A program made the translations under genes and the position numbers. Positions 49,101-57,243 of a stretch of DNA of 64,000 nt are shown piece after piece. Source of the DNA: Arthrobacter burdickii (GTDB lineage: Bacteria; Actinomycetota; Actinomycetes; Actinomycetales; Micrococcaceae); NCBI RefSeq assembly GCF_030433645.1, contig NZ_JAROCG010000002.1, forward strand, positions 558,001 to 622,000, in the 5' to 3' direction. The notes beneath the pieces were generated by a model. The model was not told where the DNA came from and searched no databases. It saw only the letters and a list, made by a program, of their open reading frames with translations. The number at the start of each line of letters is the position of its first letter. Within the stretch, counting starts at the first letter, position 1.

Positions 49101-50060
49101 GCTGACCAGTCCGGCCTTCGGTGCGCTACCGGGTCCGATGCGCATGGCGTTGACCTCCGCGGCGGTCAGGCTGGTGTAGTCGCCCTTGAAGGTGCTTCCA
49201 TCCGCGTTCACGCCGTAGCCGGCGGCGGTGCCGGCTACGTGGGAACCATGGCCTTGGCAGTCGAGGGGGTTGGCGTCGGGTACAGGAACGGGACTGTAGG
49301 TATCGGAGGCCGGGTCTGGGTCGTAGGCGTCGCCCACAAGGTCGAAGCCGCCGATGAACTTGGCCGGGTCGTACAGGCCCAAGCTCTCCTCCGGAATGGT
49401 GGCAGAGGCCTTGGCAGTATTGAAGGCCTCGATCGTGCCGGGCCCTCCGAAGCCGGCGTGCGTATAGTCCAGGCCGGTGTCGAGGACGGCGATGGTGACG
49501 CCGTCGCCAGTCTGATCCCTCTGCACCCAGGATTCCAGGGCGCGGGTGTCGATAACGCCGCCCTTGTTATCAAGCGTCTTGGGAACGATGCCCGTAATTT
49601 TCTTCACGTCCGGGCGCGCAGCCAGGGCGCGGATCTGCTCCGCGTCGCCTGTCATGGCCACGCCCGGGATCGTGTTGGTGGTGGTGTAGAGACTGGTGGC
49701 CGACGCCTCGGCTGCCACGTCCTCTGCCTTCGCCTCGATTTCCCCGCGGATGTTCTGGACCTCGGCGACTTTCCTTACCGGAGCGGCCAGACCCGACCGG
49801 ACACTCTGCGGCTGCGTCCGCTCAAAAGCTCCTGCACCTTCGAACTGGACGAACACCGACACCTGCCCTGTCCTGGTGCGCAGGTCCTGCGAGACCTTGA
49901 CCTCGGGCGGAACCTGCGAACCGAGGCCCTGCGCGGTTGGTTCCCCCTGCGCTGACCCCTCTACTGCTGAGGCGGGCGTCGTCATGCTGGAAGCCAGGAC
50001 GATGCTGGTTAGCGTTGCAAGCGCTGCCGATGCGGCCCTCCGACGGTATGACTTACTCAT
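46158..50060 (-). CDS. Secreted S8 subtilisin-like serine protease with PA insert and C-terminal SLH-like repeats
   Basis: A 1300-residue exported protease. A signal peptide (to about 33) precedes an I9-like propeptide. The S8 catalytic residues are Asp194 (VLDTGLDYTHAG), His271 (GHGSHVAGTAAG), oxyanion Asn391 (SSGNGGD) and Ser618 (GTSMAAPRVAG). A PA-type insert lies at about 425-560, as in lactocepin-like enzymes, followed by beta-rich domains. Three SLH-like repeats (about 1110-1300) carry PVNRDAMAAF-type cores and the FCNIAD/NGGCKP Cys pair found in the GH3 protein. AAGGAG supports ATG 50060. It should be held on the wall and digest external protein. Inverted repeats flank the gene. Confidence 0.93.
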   Translation of the reverse strand: MSKSYRRRAASAALATLTSIVLASSMTTPASAVEGSAQGEPTAQGLGSQVPPEVKVSQDLRTRTGQVSVFVQFEGAGAFERTQPQSVRSGLAAPVRKVAEVQNIRGEIEAKAEDVAAEASATSLYTTTNTIPGVAMTGDAEQIRALAARPDVKKITGIVPKTLDNKGGVIDTRALESWVQRDQTGDGVTIAVLDTGLDYTHAGFGGPGTIEAFNTAKASATIPEESLGLYDPAKFIGGFDLVGDAYDPDPASDTYSPVPVPDANPLDCQGHGSHVAGTAAGYGVNADGSTFKGDYTSLTAAEVNAMRIGPGSAPKAGLVSLRVFGCEGTSEVVGLALDYVLDPNRDGDFSDRANVVNMSLGSDFPAYDDPEIDIVNSLTAQGVLSVVSSGNGGDVFDNGGSPGSAASALTVANSVGSQVTLDGIDVLAPADVAGRAAGQYSANFDYTSATEEQLTGEVVVGPAANRFGCNPFEAGSLEGKWVWLQWEENGAFPCGSGVRFNNAEAAGAEGVILDSPRSVFEAGIAGNATIPGVQFNARFSQSLRAAAEDGTLQVRLDPDLQGTAVGASDALDTLSPSSSRGVHGSNGVVKPDVAAPGTSIGSVQSGSGTLASAQTGTSMAAPRVAGIAALLVGATDYNPYQIKSVIMNTATHDILTADGVIHAPNRTGSGRVDALNALDARSLAYATADPALTTVSFGVLELAADPVSLTRQITVENRSDTVVAYTAEYLEATAMPGVEISVTATGTSSATADVPANGRATFDVVLSIADPTALAKSIDPAAERFQQEVPRQYIADASGRVQFTSTTASTLRVPVHAAPKPTADLTAGTNIPFDTPSDLESDLTFTGRGLLQGGEDSLYASIASPFVLGTESARRESLALESLYALDLKSVGASSTVPGLVKAGGDPLAGYLSFGISTWANWNTLSSAPQIQIEIDADNNDEADFIAATGRAEELDLVLVNLYAVSDDGTISAEPVDGGIANNVFGDVDTNLLDTNVVTLPLPVAKMGLNLAAGADISYRVSTSSQYSVDAEGQNVPVDTTDWIDFSVSEPAFWFEGDSADTSFIVTDGSSLRVHRTAGNTTSKGLFLHHHNASGARDEVLAIQQGRLRFPDTAGNQHEAAINWLADAGLTTGYPDGTYRPLGSVNRDAMAAFLYRLAGEPAYAAPSTSPFKDITPNTKFYKEMSWLAETGITTGYSDDTYRPLAPVNRDAMAAFMNRFAGEFCNIADAGNYTNPSTASFRDVPVNLQFAREISWMKASAISTGWADGTYRPVAPVARDAMAAFIQRLDSYETDNGGCKP

Positions 50061-50389
50061 ACTTCTCCTTTTTGAGGATCGATCAGGCCGACCAGTCAGG
50101 AGCCGAAACCCCTGCAGTCGCTGGTGCGACCATGAAAGATGCGAGTGTTTCCTTATGAAGTAAGGAGCGTTACCAGCGGCGACCGGACTCCCCCGCGGAA
50201 CGGGCGAAGCTCAGTGCTATCACTTTTGTGACTTCAAGGAGGGGAGTCAATGGGCCCTGTGGTTGCGGACCGCATTCGTCATAACGATTCTATTACGGCC
50301 CTAAACGGCAGTCCCTACCCAATCTGCCGATCGCTGCCATTCCTGCCAGGAATGGCAGCAATCGGGCTGTTCTTCTATTCCCTGCGTGG
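50061..50389. promoter_or_regulatory. Upstream region of the subtilase with a palindromic site
   Basis: This 330-bp gap holds the subtilase ribosome site (AAGGAG just before the ATG) and presumably its promoter. GCTGCCATTCCTG (50334-50346) is followed after 1 nt by its complement (50348-50360), a 27-bp near-perfect palindrome that could be an operator or the end of a lost element. Confidence 0.4.
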
Positions 50390-50542
50390 CAATCGGTTCT
50401 TGAACCGGCGGTACCGTCGACGAAGCAAGCTGATGACACTGGCATCATCGAGCAGGTTTTGCTTCCCTTGTCCGCCCGTGGGCTTGTTACCGGTGAGATC
50501 GTGGCGCATATCGAGGAGGGCTACGAAGCCACAGTTCTCAAG
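50390..50542 (+). pseudogene. IS256-like (Mutator-type) transposase fragment
   Basis: An uninterrupted 51-codon stretch reads SVLEPAVPSTKQADDTGIIE then QVLLPLSARGLVTGEIVAHI. This matches the segment of IS256-family transposases where a basic stretch is followed by hydrophobic-Ser-x-(G/A)-x-(T)-TGEI, before the catalytic core. Nothing of the DDE domain is present, so it is a remnant. The family call is from memory of the motif, without a search. Confidence 0.5.
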
Positions 50543-50571
50543 GGCGCCGTCTTAAGGGGCTCATCGTTTTT

Positions 50572-50629
50572 GAGGGATGCTCCTATATTGGTCACGCGGC
50601 GTGAATTAGTCCCGATAGGTGGTGAGTGC
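50572..50629 (-). repeat. Right member of the inverted repeat pair flanking the subtilase gene
   Basis: Blocks 50572-50594 and 50608-50629 are exact reverse complements of the left blocks at 46051-46073 and 46000-46021. Reading on the - strand, ALTTYRD is followed by TAA. The gap between blocks is shorter here (13 nt against 29 nt). Confidence 0.85.
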
Positions 50630-50725
50630 GTCGCGGTTGGCTCGTTGTCTTCGTTCGAGGTAGGACAGCGAGTTCGGGGACAGCCGAGGTCGGTGGCGGC
50701 TTGAGCCAAGGTGAGGCCGGCGGCG
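50606..50725 (-). pseudogene. Frameshifted fragment of a small helix-turn-helix gene
   Basis: On the - strand, one frame reads GLTLAQAATDLG and the next reads LSPNSLSYLERRQRANRDAL then TTYRD and a stop, as if one helix-turn-helix coding region had suffered a one-base shift. The same ending (ALTTYRD) occurs at 46.0 kb. The parent gene is not recognised; association with mobile DNA is inferred from the neighbours. Confidence 0.45.
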
Positions 50726-50735
50726 TGGCGTAGTG

Positions 50736-51140
50736 GTCGAAGAACGCGAGCACGTCCGCGGCGCGTTGTTTCAGGGTCCGGCCCAGACGCGTTCTGTTTC
50801 TCCGTCAGCAGGTCCGCGCCGGTGTGCAGGGTCCGTCGGGCCCGGTAGAGCGGGTCCCTGGAACGACCGCGGTGCCCGTAAGTTCCATGTTGGAGTGTCC
50901 CTCGACCATGTCCAGCTGCCGTGCCGGGCCCTTCTTTTCGCGGATCGGGGTCAGATCAATGATCACTCTCACGTACTTGTCGCCCTTGCGAGTATGCCGC
51001 CAGACGTGCTCATCCACGCCAATCGCGGACACCCCATCGAACATAGTCGGGGCATCGATCAGGCGGCGCTTGCCTTCCGCAAGAACAGCGTCGTTCGCGG
51101 CACTCCAGGACACTTGCGAGCCCGGCCGCGACCCGGGTTA
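50736..51140 (-). pseudogene. ISL3-family transposase remnant with internal deletion
   Basis: The - strand frame from 51113 reads SWSAANDAVLAEGKR, then FDGVSAIGVDEHVWRHTRKG and VRVIIDLTPIREKKGPARQL, the DDE-region start of actinobacterial ISL3 transposases including the first acidic residue (GVDEH). It then loses similarity. The C-terminal family motif GRTLKQRAADVLAFFD reappears at 50736-50785, so most of the middle is deleted. There are stops upstream and no intact ends. It is inactive. Confidence 0.75.
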
Positions 51141-51284
51141 CGGCGTCAGGACACCTCGCGGGCAGCCCCGCCTCGGGCGAAGATCTCGCAAGAACCCCTT
51201 ATCGTGCACCTCCCACCCGGCATCCTGCGGGTTCCACAGGCCCATTATCCGCTACACGTCGCGCCCACGCCGCCGGACCGGCGC

Positions 51285-53051
51285 TCAGAGGCCGAGCGCC
51301 TCCCCGACGTCGCGCTTGACCGCGTCGAGGCGCGTACGGGCCGCGGTCTTGGCGTCCTCGAGCTCCGCCGTGGACCCGACGGGCTCCACGACCTCCAGGT
51401 AGCACTTGAGCTTCGGCTCGGTGCCGCTAGGCCGGATGATGACGCGCGTCTCGTCGTGCGTCAGATACAGCAGCCCGTCCGTGGGCGGCAGGTGCGCCGA
51501 CCCCTGGGCGAGGTCCTCCGCGACGCTCACCGGCGAGCCGGCGAAGGACGACGGCGGGTTCTCCCGAAGCCGGTTCATCATGGCGCCCAGCAGGCCGAGG
51601 CTCCCCACGCGGACGGAGAGCTGGTCGGAGGCGTGCAAGCCGTGGACGAGGAAGGCGTCATCCAGCAGGTCGAAGAGCGTGCGGCCGGCCGCCTTCGTCG
51701 CGGCGGCCAGTTCCGCCAGCAGCAGCCCTGCTGAGATCCCGTCCTTGTCCCGCACGAGTTCGGGTGCCACGCAGTAGCCCAGGGCCTCCTCGTAGCCGAA
51801 GGAGAGGTCGTGGACGCGGGCGATCCACTTGAAGCCCGTCAGGGTCTGGGCGTGGTCGATCCCGGACATCCCGGCGATGCGCCCGAGGAGGCGGGAGGAC
51901 ACGATCGAGTTCGCGAACACGCTGCGGCGGGCAGGGTGCCCCGCGGCTCCGTCCCGGGCAACCCCGTCACGTGCGTCCGCCGTGAGGCGCGCCGCCAGGT
52001 GCAGGCCGAGCAGTGTCCCCACCTCGTCGCCGCGCAGCATGCGCCACGCGCCGGTGGACGGCTCGCGTGCCGCGAGTGCCACACGGTCGGCGTCGGGGTC
52101 GTTGGCGATCACGAGGTCGGCGTCCACCTGTGCGGCGGTCTCCAGGGCGAGGTCCAGCGCCCCCGGCTCCTCCGGGTTGGGGAAGGCGACGGTCGGGAAG
52201 TCGGGATCGGGATCGGCCTGCCGTTCGACGACGGTGACGTCGGAGAATCCGGCGGCAGCCAGCACGGCCTGCGCCGTCCGCCCGCCGACGCCGTGCAGGG
52301 GAGTGAGGACGATCCGGAGGTCACGGGCCGTGATGGCCGGGTCGGCGAGGGCCGAGACGGAGGCTAAGTAGTCCGCCTCGACGCTCTCGGGCAGCACCGT
52401 CCAGCCCGCGGACGCGAGCCCGACGCTCTCGATGGCGCCGACCTCGTCGATCCGGGCGGCGATGCCGGCGTCATGCGGGGCGACGATCTGGACACCGCGC
52501 GCATCCTCCTCCACGGCACGCCCGCCCAGGTACACCTTGTATCCGTTGTCCTGCGGCGGGTTGTGGCTGGCCGTGACCATGATGCCCACCTCGCACTCCA
52601 GGGCGCGGATCGCGTAGGCCAGCACCGGGGTGGGGAGTTCGCGCGGCATCAGGAAGGTCTCGATGCCGGCCGCGGTGAAGATCGCGGCGGTCTCCTCGGC
52701 GAAGATCCGGGAGTTGTGGCGGGCATCGAACCCGACGACGGCGCGGGGTGCGTAGGCACCGGCGGCGAGGTCCAACGCGTGGGCGGCGACACCGGCAGCG
52801 GCGCGGCGCACCACCACGCGGTTCATCCGGTTGGGGCCTGCGCCCAGGGCAGCGCGCAGGCCAGCGGTGCCGAAGGCGAGCGGCCCGGAGAAGCGGTCCC
52901 GCAGTTCCTGCTCGGAGACGGCGGCCGACCCGTTCCGAGCCCGGACGGATCCCACGAGCGCGCGGAGTTCCTCCGCCGTCTGCGGGTCCGGATCCGCGGC
53001 CGCCCACGAGTCGGCGGTGGAGAGGAGGGTGTCCAGTTCAGAGGTGGTCAT
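51285..53051 (-). CDS. Phospho-sugar mutase (phosphoglucomutase/phosphomannomutase, alpha-D-phosphohexomutase family)
   Basis: A 588-residue enzyme that interconverts hexose-1- and hexose-6-phosphates or the matching pentose phosphates. AFGTAGLRAALGAGPNRMN lies near residue 60. The phosphoserine loop VTASHNPPQDNGYK is near residue 160, the metal-binding DPDADRVAL near residue 320, and the phosphate-binding RPSGTEPKLKCY at the C-terminus. Its length matches the PgmB/PMM-type long form. ATG 53051. It lies 97 bp downstream of purine nucleoside phosphorylase on the same strand, which suits a phosphopentomutase/phosphohexomutase role in nucleoside salvage. The C-terminus abuts the IS remnant but is complete. 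Confidence 0.93.
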   Translation of the reverse strand: MTTSELDTLLSTADSWAAADPDPQTAEELRALVGSVRARNGSAAVSEQELRDRFSGPLAFGTAGLRAALGAGPNRMNRVVVRRAAAGVAAHALDLAAGAYAPRAVVGFDARHNSRIFAEETAAIFTAAGIETFLMPRELPTPVLAYAIRALECEVGIMVTASHNPPQDNGYKVYLGGRAVEEDARGVQIVAPHDAGIAARIDEVGAIESVGLASAGWTVLPESVEADYLASVSALADPAITARDLRIVLTPLHGVGGRTAQAVLAAAGFSDVTVVERQADPDPDFPTVAFPNPEEPGALDLALETAAQVDADLVIANDPDADRVALAAREPSTGAWRMLRGDEVGTLLGLHLAARLTADARDGVARDGAAGHPARRSVFANSIVSSRLLGRIAGMSGIDHAQTLTGFKWIARVHDLSFGYEEALGYCVAPELVRDKDGISAGLLLAELAAATKAAGRTLFDLLDDAFLVHGLHASDQLSVRVGSLGLLGAMMNRLRENPPSSFAGSPVSVAEDLAQGSAHLPPTDGLLYLTHDETRVIIRPSGTEPKLKCYLEVVEPVGSTAELEDAKTAARTRLDAVKRDVGEALGL

Positions 53052-53148
53052 GCGTGTCCCTTACGTGGATCGGCGGTGGGTGTCCGGCGGTCGCCGGGCA
53101 TGCCTGCTGGAGGTCCGGCGGTGCGGAGGAGCCGGGGTCGGATGGTGG

Positions 53149-53949
53149 CTAGATCGTGGCCACGATGTCTGCGAGCAGGCGCGAGATGCGCGGTCCTGCG
53201 GCATGCCCCGCCTCGAGGACCTCGGTGTGGCTGAGGGGCACCGGGCTGATGCCGGCCGCCAGGTTGGTCACCAGCGAGATGCCGAAGACCTCCATGCCCG
53301 CGTGCCGGGCGGCGATGGCCTCGAGGGCGGTGGACATGCCGACGAGGTCGGCACCGATGCGCTTCGCGTACTGCACCTCGGCCGGGGTCTCGTAGTGCGG
53401 GCCGGTGAACTGTGCGTAGACGCCCTCGTCGAGTGTCGGGTCCACGCTGCGTGCGAGGCTGCGCAGGCGTGAGGAGTAGAGGTCGGTCAGGTCGACGAAG
53501 GTCGCCCCTTCCAGCGGCGAGGACGCCGTGAGGTTGATGTGGTCGCTGATGAGGACCGGGGTGCCGGGCTGCCAGTGTTCCTGCAGGCCACCGCACCCGT
53601 TGGTGAGGATCATGGTCGTCGCGCCGGCGGCCGCTGCCGTCCGCACGCCGTGCACCACGGCCCGCACTCCCTTGCCTTCGTAGAAGTGCGTCCGGGCACC
53701 GAGCACGAGGGCGCGCTTGCCGTTCGCCGTTCGGATGGAACGGACGGTGCCGGTGTGGCCGACGACGGCGGGGGCCGAGAACCCGGGGATGTCGGCGGCG
53801 TCGAGGGTATGCGTCGTCTCGCCGATCAGCTCGGCCGCCTCGCCCCAGCCGGAGCCGAGAACGAGGGCGGTGTCGTGCCGGTCGATGCCGGTAGCGCGGG
53901 CGATATGGTCGGCAGCGTCGCGGGCCAGGTCAAAAGGATCGGAAGTCAC
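53149..53949 (-). CDS. Purine-nucleoside phosphorylase
   Basis: A 266-residue trimeric-type (PNP-I) phosphorylase that cleaves purine nucleosides with phosphate. Family features are ALVLGSGWGEAAELIGE near the start, GHTGTVRSIR, ILTNGCGGLQEHWQPGTPVL, the substrate loop FTGPHYETPAEVQYAKRIGA, and GMSTALEAIAARHAGMEVFG followed by VTNLAAGI. GTG 53949 is the start. It forms a probable operon with the phosphomutase and is divergent from the LpdA-like gene. Guanosine/inosine preference is usual for this class. Confidence 0.94.
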   Translation of the reverse strand: MTSDPFDLARDAADHIARATGIDRHDTALVLGSGWGEAAELIGETTHTLDAADIPGFSAPAVVGHTGTVRSIRTANGKRALVLGARTHFYEGKGVRAVVHGVRTAAAAGATTMILTNGCGGLQEHWQPGTPVLISDHINLTASSPLEGATFVDLTDLYSSRLRSLARSVDPTLDEGVYAQFTGPHYETPAEVQYAKRIGADLVGMSTALEAIAARHAGMEVFGISLVTNLAAGISPVPLSHTEVLEAGHAAGPRISRLLADIVATI

Positions 53950-54067
53950 CGGTTCAACTTACCCTCTGCGTACGGGGCCCGGCACCGGGCATGGCGCCCT
54001 TCCGCGCCGCGCAGCCGCGGGCCTACGGTCGTTACGGCGTGTCAGTGGCATGGGCGATAATCAAATC

Positions 54068-55468
54068 GTGACCAACCAACTCGATTTCAGTTCATTGCGC
54101 CTGGCGATCCTGGGCGGGGGCCCCGGCGGCTACGAAGCGGCACTGGTGGCGGCCTCGCTCGGTGCGAAGGTGACCGTCGTCGAACGGCAGGGCCTCGGCG
54201 GATCGGCGGTCCTCACGGACGTCGTGCCGTCCAAGACCCTCATCGCCACGGCGGACACCATGACACGCTTCACCGACGCGAGCGGGCTGGGTGTCCACTT
54301 CTCCGCGGACAGCAGGGTCTTCGCGGACCTGGACAAGGTCAACCAGCGGCTGCTGAAGCTCGCCGTGGAGCAGTCCTCGGACATCCGCGCCACCCTCGAA
54401 CGCCTCGGCGTCCGCGTCATCATCGGTACCGGGAAGCTCCTGGACAACCACCGGCTCGAGGTCGAGTCCGACGGCGAGACCACGATCGTCGAGGCCGACG
54501 CCGTCCTCCTCGCGGTTGGTTCGACGCCGCGCGAACTGCCCAGCGCGATGCCCGACGGCGAGCGCATCTTCAACTGGACGCAGCTCTACAACCTCCGCCA
54601 GATCCCCGAGCACCTGATCGTCGTCGGCTCCGGTGTCACCGGCGCGGAGTTCGCGAGTGCCTACAACGGGCTCGGGTCCAAGGTCACGCTGATCTCCAGC
54701 CGCGACCGTGTGCTGCCCGGCGAGGACGCCGACGCCGCCGAGGTGCTCGAGGGCGTGTTCAAGGACCGCGGCATGACGGTCCTCTCGCAGTCGCGTGCCC
54801 AGGCCGTCGACCGCACGGACGACGGCGTGATCGTCCACCTGGCGGACGGACGGACCGTCGAGGGCACCCACTGCCTCGTCGCGGTCGGCGCCGTCCCGAA
54901 CACCGCGGACATCGGCCTCGAGGAAGCAGGTGTCGCCGTCAACGAGTCCGGCCACATCCGCGTCGACGGCGTCTCCCGCACCACGGCCCCGAACGTCTAC
55001 GCGGCGGGGGACTGCACGGGCGTCTTCGCCCTCGCCTCGGTCGCGGCGATGCAGGGCAGGATCGCCATCGCCCACCTCATGGGCGATTCGGTCAGCCCCA
55101 TCAAGCTCAAGCAGGTCGCCTCGAACATCTTCACCTCCCCGGAGATCGCCACGGTCGGCGTGACGGAGGAGGACATCGAGTCCGGGCGGTACCAGGGCGA
55201 CGTCGTCAAGCTCTCCCTGCACACCAATGCCCGCGCGAAGATGATGAACGTCAAGGACGGCTTCGTGAAGGTGATCTCGCGCAAGGGCTCCGGCACCGTG
55301 ATCGGCGGCGTCGTCGTCGGGCCGCGCGCGTCCGAGCTGATCTTCCCGCTCGCGCTCGCCGTGACCAAGAAACTGCACGTGGACGACGTCGCCAACACGT
55401 TCACCGTGTACCCGTCGCTGACCGGGTCCATCTCGGAGGCGGCGCGGCGCCTGCACGTGCACATCTAG
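54068..55468 (+). CDS. LpdA-like NAD(P)H-quinone reductase (flavoprotein disulfide reductase family, no redox disulfide)
   Basis: A protein of about 466 residues with the fold of dihydrolipoamide dehydrogenase: FAD-binding AILGGGPGGYEAALVAA near the start, NAD-binding HLIVVGSGVTGAEFASAYNG, and VYAAGDCTGVFALASVAAMQ. The active-site disulfide CxxxxC is absent; that segment reads GLGGSAVLTDVVPSKTLIAT. The C-terminal His-Pro-x-x-His motif is replaced by VYPSLTGSISEAARRL. Both changes match mycobacterial LpdA (Rv3303c), a quinone reductase and not a lipoamide enzyme. GTG 54068 is chosen from the family N-terminus; ATG 54050 is possible. Neither has a clear ribosome site. The gene is divergent from the nucleoside phosphorylase. 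Confidence 0.88.
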   Translation: MTNQLDFSSLRLAILGGGPGGYEAALVAASLGAKVTVVERQGLGGSAVLTDVVPSKTLIATADTMTRFTDASGLGVHFSADSRVFADLDKVNQRLLKLAVEQSSDIRATLERLGVRVIIGTGKLLDNHRLEVESDGETTIVEADAVLLAVGSTPRELPSAMPDGERIFNWTQLYNLRQIPEHLIVVGSGVTGAEFASAYNGLGSKVTLISSRDRVLPGEDADAAEVLEGVFKDRGMTVLSQSRAQAVDRTDDGVIVHLADGRTVEGTHCLVAVGAVPNTADIGLEEAGVAVNESGHIRVDGVSRTTAPNVYAAGDCTGVFALASVAAMQGRIAIAHLMGDSVSPIKLKQVASNIFTSPEIATVGVTEEDIESGRYQGDVVKLSLHTNARAKMMNVKDGFVKVISRKGSGTVIGGVVVGPRASELIFPLALAVTKKLHVDDVANTFTVYPSLTGSISEAARRLHVHI

Positions 55469-55648
55469 CGCTTTCGCCGGCACCCGAAACGGTGCCGGAT
55501 GCCGTTACCGGCGTCCACATGGTGGACACGCTTATCCACCCAGTGGACGCCGGTGATCTGATATTGGGGTTCAAACTGAAGCACGGGCGCCGTGCTGCAG
55601 GGGCCCTCGTGCACCTGGTGGTCGCGCCTCGTCCGAGAAAGCCGACCC

Positions 55649-57061
55649 ATGACCTCCTCCACGTCCGCTGGTGCCAGCGGAACCACCAAACCGCTGAACT
55701 CGCGGGGCAAGGTGATCTTCGCCAGCCTCATCGGCACGACGATCGAGTTCTACGACTTCTACATCTACGCCACAGCCGCCGTACTGGTGTTCCCCGCGTT
55801 GTTCTTCCCCAACCAGACCTCTGCGAACCAGCTGCTCAGCTCCTTCGCCGTCTTCGGCGTGGCCTTCGTCGCCCGCCCGCTCGGATCCATCATCTTCGGT
55901 CACTTCGGCGACAAGATCGGCCGCAAGGCCACCCTCGTGGCTTCGCTGCTGACCATGGGTATCGCCACGTTCCTCATCGGCCTGCTTCCGTCCGCCACCA
56001 CCGAGGGGTGGGTGCTCCTCGCGCCCCTGCTGCTCGTCGTGCTGCGTTTCCTCCAGGGACTCGCGCTGGGTGGTGAGTGGAGCGGCGCCGCCCTGCTGGC
56101 CACGGAGAACGCCCCCGAGGGCAGGCGCGCCATCTACGGGACGTTCCCGCAGCTCGGAGCTCCGATCGGGTTCATCCTGGCCAACCTGCTGTTCGTGCTG
56201 CTGAGTACCACGCTGACCCCGGAGCAGTTCCTGGAGTGGGGCTGGCGTGTGCCGTTCCTGCTGAGCGCCGTGATGGTGGTCATCGGTCTGTACGTACGGC
56301 TGAAGCTGATCGAGAGCGCCTCCTTCCAGAAGGTCCAGAACGAGGGCAAGGTCGTGAAGGTGCCGCTCGGCACCACGTTCCGTCGCCACTGGCGCGCACT
56401 GATCCTCGGCACGTTCATCATGTTCGCGACCTACGTGCTCTTCTACTTCATGACCGCCTTCACCCTGACCTACGGGACGGCGCCGTCGAGCGTCGAGCAG
56501 GCGCAGGCCCGCGCGGCAGCTGCCGGCAAGGAGTTCACCGAGGCGCAGGCTGCAGCGTTCGTCCCCGGCCTGGGCATGGCGCGCACCGACTTCCTGTGGA
56601 TGCTGATCATCGGTGTCGTCTTCTTCGGGATCTTCACCCTCGTGTCGGGACCGCTCGCCGAGCGTTTCGGCCGGCGCAAGATGCTCCTCGCCACCACCGT
56701 GGGCATCGCCGTCTTCGGTCTGCTGTGGGCTCCGCTCTTCGGGGCAGGAACGGTCGGCGCCATGATCCTCCTGATCGTCGGCTTCACGCTCATGGGCCTC
56801 ACCTTCGGTCCGATGGCCGCGGTGCTGCCCGAACTGTTCCCGGCGAACGTCCGCTACACGGGGTCGGCTGTGGCCTACAACGTGTCGAGCATGATCGGCG
56901 CCGCGCCCGCCTCCTTCATCGCGGTCGCGCTCTGGCAGGCCGCGGGTGGAAGTACGGTGCTGGTCGGTGCCTACCTGAGCGTGGCGGCCGTCCTGACGTT
57001 CATCGCGCTCTTCATCTCGCGCGAGACACGCGACCACGACTACGAGAACAACGTCGCCTGA
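55649..57061 (+). CDS. MFS transporter of the metabolite:H+ symporter (MHS) family
   Basis: A 470-residue, 12-helix major facilitator. The N-terminal FASLIGTTIEFYDFYIYATA, the loop GHFGDKIGRKATLVASLLTM and RFLQGLALGGEWSGAALLAT are the MHS-branch signatures shared with ProP, KgtP and ShiA. These import organic acids or compatible solutes with protons. The second half has GPLAERFGRRKMLLATTVG. ATG 55649 is chosen because family similarity starts soon after and GAGAAAG lies upstream; the frame extends to 55592. It stands alone between the LpdA-like gene and the kinase gene. The substrate cannot be assigned. Confidence 0.92.
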   Translation: MTSSTSAGASGTTKPLNSRGKVIFASLIGTTIEFYDFYIYATAAVLVFPALFFPNQTSANQLLSSFAVFGVAFVARPLGSIIFGHFGDKIGRKATLVASLLTMGIATFLIGLLPSATTEGWVLLAPLLLVVLRFLQGLALGGEWSGAALLATENAPEGRRAIYGTFPQLGAPIGFILANLLFVLLSTTLTPEQFLEWGWRVPFLLSAVMVVIGLYVRLKLIESASFQKVQNEGKVVKVPLGTTFRRHWRALILGTFIMFATYVLFYFMTAFTLTYGTAPSSVEQAQARAAAAGKEFTEAQAAAFVPGLGMARTDFLWMLIIGVVFFGIFTLVSGPLAERFGRRKMLLATTVGIAVFGLLWAPLFGAGTVGAMILLIVGFTLMGLTFGPMAAVLPELFPANVRYTGSAVAYNVSSMIGAAPASFIAVALWQAAGGSTVLVGAYLSVAAVLTFIALFISRETRDHDYENNVA

Positions 57062-57243
57062 TCTCTGCACGCGTCCACGCGACGGCGTCGTACCCCACCC
57101 GGGTGCGGCGCCGTCGTCGTCTCGGGACTCCTGCTTGCGTCCTCTCGCGGTGCCACCCGTACACTTGAAGCACAGCAGGCTTATCACATCCGCGGCGGTG
57201 CGCGGAACAGGTGTGCCCGAAGCCGGGTGACAGGACAGCGGAA

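Noticed and set aside
50250-50555. 101-codon + strand frame as a gene
   Set aside because: The recognisable IS256-like peptide in this interval is in a different frame; this one has no family features.
51199-51405. Small - strand frame overlapping the phosphomutase end
   Set aside because: Shadow of the phosphomutase 3' end and the ISL3 debris, with no supporting signals.
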